The position numbers and the translations under genes were made by a program. The notes under the pieces are model-generated. The model was not told the DNA's origin, made no database searches, and saw nothing but the letters and a program-made list of their open reading frames with translations. From positions 1 to 8,379 of the forward strand of contig PBPH01000106.1 of assembly GCA_002725475.1 (NCBI GenBank): a DNA stretch of 8,379 nt, given 5' to 3'. The number at the start of each line of letters is the position of its first letter. The first letter of the stretch is position 1. This document shows, one piece after another, positions 5,096-8,379 of the stretch. The stretch is from Methanobacteriota archaeon. Lineage in GTDB: Archaea; Thermoplasmatota; Poseidoniia; Poseidoniales; Thalassarchaeaceae.

Positions 5096-6382
5096 ATGGG
5101 CGAACATTTGAGCATGGAAACCTTTGCTAAAGAGGCATGGTTTCCTGTTGGAATTGCTCAATCAGTTGAGCCCGCTGCTAGCCAAGTCCCTGAGGGTTTT
5201 GAAGCGTGGCGTTTGCATACTTCTTTTGACAGTCATCTATTATTTTGGCCTGTAGGGAATTTAGATTCGATTGAGTGGTGGCAAAGGGTGATTTCAATAG
5301 GTGGTGGTGGAATTAGATGGGGCGAGCCACCCAATTTTGATGGAGGGAAAATTGAGAGAATTAAGTCGGCTAACTTACCTACATTTTTGTTAACTGAAAA
5401 TTCTAGACGTAAAATAACAATCCTATTGTTGCCTCTCGATGAAAAAGGAAATGGCCGAACACTTGCTGAACTCGAAACACCTCACCTAAACTCTGCTTTT
5501 GGTGGCTTACAGGTAGGGAATAAGGACTTGTTACTTTTTTTCCGTCAAGCAGATGGAGAATGTGCAGAAAAATTGCTTGTAGAGTCAATTGATGATGGTA
5601 ATTTCGACTTAGCTAGGGAAATTTGTTTTAGAGTCGGAACAGTTTTAGGAAATTTTCATTCAATTGCATTGGCCAAGAAAGCAATGCCAAACGATGAGCG
5701 GAAATGGAATAATCGACTAAAGAAACTTGAGGAGAGAGTTCAATCAAATACGCTTTGGAGAGCGCCACACACACGTGGAACAGTGGCGACAATTACGCAT
5801 CGTAATTTTAGTATTAAATCAGTGATTATCGATCAAGATGACGAATTAATCGATAACTGTCATGATATCCCATTGAATTCAATTTTACCACCATCTAGGG
5901 ATTACCCAGCAGTGCGAGATCTTGCTTCTGCATATCGATCTCTAGCATCTATTTCGGAAGTTAAAAAAATTAGTCAAGATAACGAAATATCGCTTAGAAA
6001 AGCCCTCTTTGAAGGTTGGAAATTCTCTGCACCTAAATCCATCACATCCCCAACTACTCTCGATAGTTATCGGGGAGGGGTTCCTATTTGGGAATACGAA
6101 CAGGTCTTGGAGGAGGCAGCAATGGCGCAAGCCATGAATCAACAAATTCCAGAACGAACAAAATGGTGGTTGAATCACGTAAATCGAATCCAAGCTGAAA
6201 TGTATCGTTCTCGTTCTTTTGCAGCAATATCTCTAATTTGTGGAATTGCCGCTTTGTTTGCCCCATTCACTGATCAATGGATACAATCACTTTCTGACAG
6301 GATTTATCTTACAGGTGCATTATTGCTTTCATCTTTAGTATCCCGTTGGTTTTATCGAATCCGTGCCCCTCCTCAATACTAA
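5096..6382 (+). CDS. Membrane-anchored APH/maltokinase-fold protein, probably a pseudokinase
   Basis: I do not recognise a named family, but the 428 residues follow the layout of aminoglycoside phosphotransferase/maltokinase-type kinases. A helix REICFRVGTVLGNFHSI (174-190) resembles the 'lg..La.LH' helix; ITHRNFSIKSVII (233-245) sits where HGDLHPGNIL would be; ELIDN (250-254) sits where the metal-binding 'liDFe' occurs; PAVRDLASAYRSL (271-283) matches 'pa.DLA..lrsl'. The catalytic Asp of HGD is Asn237 and the later Asn is Ser242, so phosphotransfer is doubtful, though Asp253 remains. Two C-terminal transmembrane helices (about 374-392 and 403-420) with basic flanks (YRSRS before, RWFYRIR after) suggest a cytoplasmic body held by a hairpin anchor. 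Starts at ATG 5096 or ATG 5114 are both possible. The gene diverges from the HAD gene. Confidence 0.55.
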   Translation: MGEHLSMETFAKEAWFPVGIAQSVEPAASQVPEGFEAWRLHTSFDSHLLFWPVGNLDSIEWWQRVISIGGGGIRWGEPPNFDGGKIERIKSANLPTFLLTENSRRKITILLLPLDEKGNGRTLAELETPHLNSAFGGLQVGNKDLLLFFRQADGECAEKLLVESIDDGNFDLAREICFRVGTVLGNFHSIALAKKAMPNDERKWNNRLKKLEERVQSNTLWRAPHTRGTVATITHRNFSIKSVIIDQDDELIDNCHDIPLNSILPPSRDYPAVRDLASAYRSLASISEVKKISQDNEISLRKALFEGWKFSAPKSITSPTTLDSYRGGVPIWEYEQVLEEAAMAQAMNQQIPERTKWWLNHVNRIQAEMYRSRSFAAISLICGIAALFAPFTDQWIQSLSDRIYLTGALLLSSLVSRWFYRIRAPPQY

Positions 6383-6392
6383 AAATACATTG

Positions 6393-6400
6393 TTTAAATA
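6393..6400 (+). promoter_or_regulatory. TATA box for the cysteine-rich orphan gene (leaderless start)
   Basis: TTTAAATA is a near-consensus archaeal TATA box, centred 26 nt before ATG 6423 and inside the 40-base gap after the preceding gene. The spacing predicts transcription beginning at the A of the ATG, and no Shine-Dalgarno sequence is present, which fits. Confidence 0.6.
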
Positions 6401-6422
6401 GGGTCATCAATTCTGAAGTTGC

Positions 6423-6953
6423 ATGAAAAATTGGACGCCTTTTCCCCACAAAGTAATGATTAGTGCTGGAGCAATAAATAACAGGAATGTTTTGATGCAT
6501 GGACCTGATTGCCCCGGTGGCTTAAAACCGCATTGTAATATCATTCATGAAAACACAATTTGCCATGATTGTGGTGAATTGGTGGATGCATGGGCTCCAG
6601 ATCCAAATATCTTAGATGACCCCGAGATAGCATCAGGATTTTTTGGTCAAGCTGGAATTAATGGAGGGGGGATGAATTGCTATCCTGGTGTCCCAGGGGG
6701 TGCTTGCTACCCCGTCTGTGCTATACATGTTGATTTAACATCTCAATCATTAGGGGAGATAATTCGCAGACACCTTCGCTCATGTGGTCACCTAACAAGG
6801 CATTTCATAATTGTAGGATTTTCTATTAATTCTTTACAAAACGCAGTTCGTAGTAATTTGTTTAATTCAATTCGTGAAATGTATGAGCTTACACATCCCG
6901 GGGAATTTACATTCGAATTCCGAATATTTGATGGTACAGAAGTATATTTATAA
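6423..6953 (+). CDS. Cysteine-rich protein of unknown function
   Basis: I do not recognise this 176-residue protein. It contains eight cysteines: Cys30, Cys38, Cys47, Cys50, Cys86, Cys95, Cys99 and Cys121. Several sit in motifs that could bind metal: CPGGLKPHC (30-38), CHDC (47-50) and CYPVC (95-99), with His26, His37, His42, His48 and His102 nearby. The middle is glycine-rich (GQAGINGGGMNCYPGVPGGAC, about 75-95). The C-terminal 50 residues look like an ordinary mixed alpha/beta domain ending FEFRIFDGTEVYL. There is no signal peptide or transmembrane helix, so zinc or another metal in the cytosol is more likely than disulfides. A strong TATA box supports ATG 6423 as the start and expression separate from the upstream gene. 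Codon use and base composition look like the neighbours. Confidence 0.7.
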   Translation: MKNWTPFPHKVMISAGAINNRNVLMHGPDCPGGLKPHCNIIHENTICHDCGELVDAWAPDPNILDDPEIASGFFGQAGINGGGMNCYPGVPGGACYPVCAIHVDLTSQSLGEIIRRHLRSCGHLTRHFIIVGFSINSLQNAVRSNLFNSIREMYELTHPGEFTFEFRIFDGTEVYL

Positions 6954-7550
6954 TCAAATTTTTTCAAATACTCCATTTGAAAAATTGTAAGATATTGGGG
7001 TGCCAGTGGGGATCTCAAGTGAGAGAACCTCCTCTTTAGACAATCCTTCAATGTGCATTACAATTGAGCGAAGTGAGTTTCCATGTGCTGCAACTAGCAC
7101 ATTTTTTCCGGATTGCAAATCTGGAATAATTAATTCTTCAAGACATGGAATCGTACGACCAGCACAGGTCTCAAGACTTTCACCCCCTGGGGGTGGGATA
7201 TCGTAAGATCTCCTCCAAATGTGAACTTGTTCATCTCCGAATTTGGCCCTAGTTTCATCTTTGTTAAGACCCTGTAAATCGCCATAGTGTCTTTCATTTA
7301 GGCGCCAGTCGCAAATAGTTGGGATTTCTACTGAATTTTTGTTATAATTCATTGCGATTTCAGCGGTTCTTTGCGCTCTGATTAAATCGCTGGTATAGAT
7401 AATATCGAAGGCAATTTCTGCCAAATCATGTCCCGCTTGAGCGGCTTCTTCCTCTCCTTTGGGAGAGAGTTCAACATCCGTCCAACCGGTGAACTTGTTT
7501 GCAGCATTCCAAACGGATTGACCATGTCTGAGCAGAACGAGTAATACCAT
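6954..7550 (-). CDS. gpmA: 2,3-bisphosphoglycerate-dependent phosphoglycerate mutase (short form)
   Basis: This glycolytic/gluconeogenic enzyme interconverts 3- and 2-phosphoglycerate through a phosphohistidine. The active site is complete: LLRHGQSVWN (6-15) with phosphorylated His9 and Arg8, FTGWTD (20-25), SDLIRAQRT (54-62) with Arg58, RLNERHYGDLQGLNK (83-97) with Glu86, and AAHGNSLR (154-161) with His156. QVHIWRRSYDIPPPGGESL (108-126) identifies the dPGM subgroup rather than broad histidine phosphatases. At 198 residues it is the short form seen in many alphaproteobacteria and lacks the insertions of the 250-residue E. coli enzyme. The frame is open 42 codons upstream, but that stretch lies in the MscS gene; ATG 7550 fits the family start and follows GAGTGA. 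A four-base gap after the MscS stop indicates one operon. Confidence 0.94.
   Translation of the reverse strand: MVLLVLLRHGQSVWNAANKFTGWTDVELSPKGEEEAAQAGHDLAEIAFDIIYTSDLIRAQRTAEIAMNYNKNSVEIPTICDWRLNERHYGDLQGLNKDETRAKFGDEQVHIWRRSYDIPPPGGESLETCAGRTIPCLEELIIPDLQSGKNVLVAAHGNSLRSIVMHIEGLSKEEVLSLEIPTGTPISYNFSNGVFEKI
6959..6964 (+). terminator. Poly-T run directly after the cysteine-rich gene
   Basis: Six T residues start five bases after the TAA stop at 6951-6953 and lie inside the 3' end of the opposing phosphoglycerate mutase gene. A short T-run of this kind can end archaeal transcription. Because the two genes share no spacer, termination must occur within the neighbour's coding sequence. Confidence 0.35.
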
Positions 7551-7554
7551 ATTT

Positions 7555-8379
7555 TCACTCTCTCGAAGCACGCATACGTGGCTCAAAGAATTCAAGTTCC
7601 AAACTTTCAGCAAGTCTGCTAACATCAAGGAGTAGTTTCTCACGCGCATCTTTCTCCTCATTTCCTCCAGAAACATCCCAATAGATGTTACATGCTATCT
7701 CAAAAGAATCCTTGGAGATTGCAGATACGCGTGCGTATGAATCTGCATGTTTCTGAGTTTTGGGGTGTTCGCATACTAATTCCCATACACCAGTACAGAA
7801 TTGTTCTAGAGCATCAGCATTGCTTGATAAATCGAGATAAAAGGTTGGTTGATAGCGTCTCCAACGCCTTCTCCCAAAATTCTCAATGCTTTTGTTCACA
7901 AGCGTGCTATTTGGCATAGTGATAACTGTATCAGCGCTGGTACGTATCAGAGTAGTGCGTATTCCAACTTCTATTACTTCCCCTTCGCTTGAACCAACCT
8001 TGACCCAGTCACCGACACTAAAAGGTCGGTCTAGTAACAAAGTAATGGAACCAAACAAGTTTCCTAGAGTATCTTTCGCTGCAAAGGCGAAAGCCAACCC
8101 TCCAATTCCGAGCCCAGCAATTAGGGTGCCAACATCTAATCCAAAAGCCTCTGCAACTAGCAGGGACCCAGAGAATATTACAGCAACCCTTAGCACGCTT
8201 TCGATAGCTGAAACTAATGTCTTCTCAGTGCCATCAAGTACTCCATCTTCATCCCACCAAGTCACAAAAATTGGTACTAAGTCTACTAAACGCATTACCC
8301 CCCAAACGATGCCTATGAGGAAGGTCGCTTCAGCGAACGCCGATAACCAGAATTCGTATTCAGTTGGAAGAATTATTGG
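7555..8379 (-). CDS. MscS-family small-conductance mechanosensitive channel (partial, runs off right edge)
   Basis: MscS channels open under membrane tension to release solutes after osmotic downshock. The frame continues without a stop to the window edge, so the N-terminus is missing; 274 residues are visible. The first visible part (WLSAFAEATFLIGIVWGVM) is a membrane helix, followed by a second hydrophobic helix (LRVAVIFSGSLLVAEAFGL). The pore-lining TM3 signature is clear: LIAGLGIGGLAFAFAAKDTLGN, then the beta-domain signature DRPFSVGDWVKV, GEVIEVGIRTT and MPNSTLVNKSIEN. The alpha/beta cytoplasmic vestibule domain follows to the C-terminus. The Met at 8295 is internal and not the start. 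The gene is the upstream member of a two-gene operon with phosphoglycerate mutase, four bases apart. Confidence 0.95.
   Translation of the reverse strand, partial: PIILPTEYEFWLSAFAEATFLIGIVWGVMRLVDLVPIFVTWWDEDGVLDGTEKTLVSAIESVLRVAVIFSGSLLVAEAFGLDVGTLIAGLGIGGLAFAFAAKDTLGNLFGSITLLLDRPFSVGDWVKVGSSEGEVIEVGIRTTLIRTSADTVITMPNSTLVNKSIENFGRRRWRRYQPTFYLDLSSNADALEQFCTGVWELVCEHPKTQKHADSYARVSAISKDSFEIACNIYWDVSGGNEEKDAREKLLLDVSRLAESLELEFFEPRMRASRE

Noticed and set aside
1404..5315. GGTGGTGGAATT seen twice (near 1405 and 5305)
   Set aside because: Both copies encode Gly-Gly-type turns in coding sequence and are 3.9 kb apart without other shared context; coincidence is sufficient.
5403..6500. Several 60-83 residue minus-strand frames opposite the pseudokinase-like and cysteine-rich genes
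   Set aside because: All lie within or across the coding regions in antisense, show no domain, and have no promoter-like signals.
6788..7206. Short frames at 6788-7051 (minus) and 7000-7206 (plus)
   Set aside because: Shadows of the cysteine-rich gene and of phosphoglycerate mutase.
7551..7676. 42-codon upstream extension of phosphoglycerate mutase
   Set aside because: It lies in the MscS coding sequence in a different frame; the dPGM family begins just before LLRHGQS at ATG 7550.
7692..7919. 75-residue plus-strand frame
   Set aside because: Antisense to the MscS cytoplasmic domain with no supporting signal.
8293..8295. ATG 8295 as the MscS start
   Set aside because: The frame stays open to the window edge and encodes another hydrophobic helix just upstream, so this Met is internal.

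Overview
The window looks like chromosomal housekeeping and accessory sequence from a moderately AT-rich microbe, most probably an archaeon. Three things suggest this. Two genes have a TATA-like box whose centre lies about 26 nt before the ATG, the spacing expected for leaderless archaeal transcripts. Other genes have Shine-Dalgarno sites matching the archaeal 16S tail (GAGGTGA, GGAGGG). The gene set includes a cis-prenyltransferase with a long basic N-terminus, a DUF354 glycosyltransferase-like protein and a Nudix enzyme with an N-terminal CxxC. A marine euryarchaeote (Poseidoniales/MGII or a relative) would fit, but this is inference from style and not a database match. No rRNA, tRNA, CRISPR array or transposase was seen. 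Genes are tightly packed and no gene-free stretch exceeds about 120 bases.

Layout. On the minus strand at the left edge lie the 5' end of a phosphomannomutase/phosphoglucomutase gene (cut by the window edge) and, just upstream of it, a RidA-family deaminase. Diverging from these on the plus strand are a DUF354 GT-B-like protein and a peptide methionine sulfoxide reductase (MsrA). Converging on msrA is a minus-strand group: cis-prenyltransferase (uppS-like), a Nudix hydrolase translationally coupled to it through a TTG start, and a LURP-one/tubby-like protein with its own promoter. Upstream of uppS and beyond a poly-T terminator is a stand-alone HAD phosphatase of the type usually fused to UbiA prenyltransferases.

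Diverging from the HAD gene is the least explained part: a 428-residue protein that looks like a membrane-anchored, catalytically degenerate APH/maltokinase-fold kinase, followed by a 176-residue cysteine-rich orphan with a very clear leaderless promoter. The orphan's stop codon abuts, with zero bases between, the stop codon of a short cofactor-dependent phosphoglycerate mutase on the minus strand. That gene is the downstream member of an operon with an MscS mechanosensitive channel gene that runs off the right edge.

Functionally the window mixes sugar-phosphate metabolism (phosphohexomutase, phosphoglycerate mutase), lipid-carrier and cell-surface glycan chemistry (cis-prenyltransferase, HAD, DUF354) and damage or stress handling (RidA, MsrA, Nudix, MscS). 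The best candidates for something undescribed are the pseudokinase-like membrane protein, its cysteine-rich neighbour, and the split-off HAD domain near a polyprenyl-carrier synthase.
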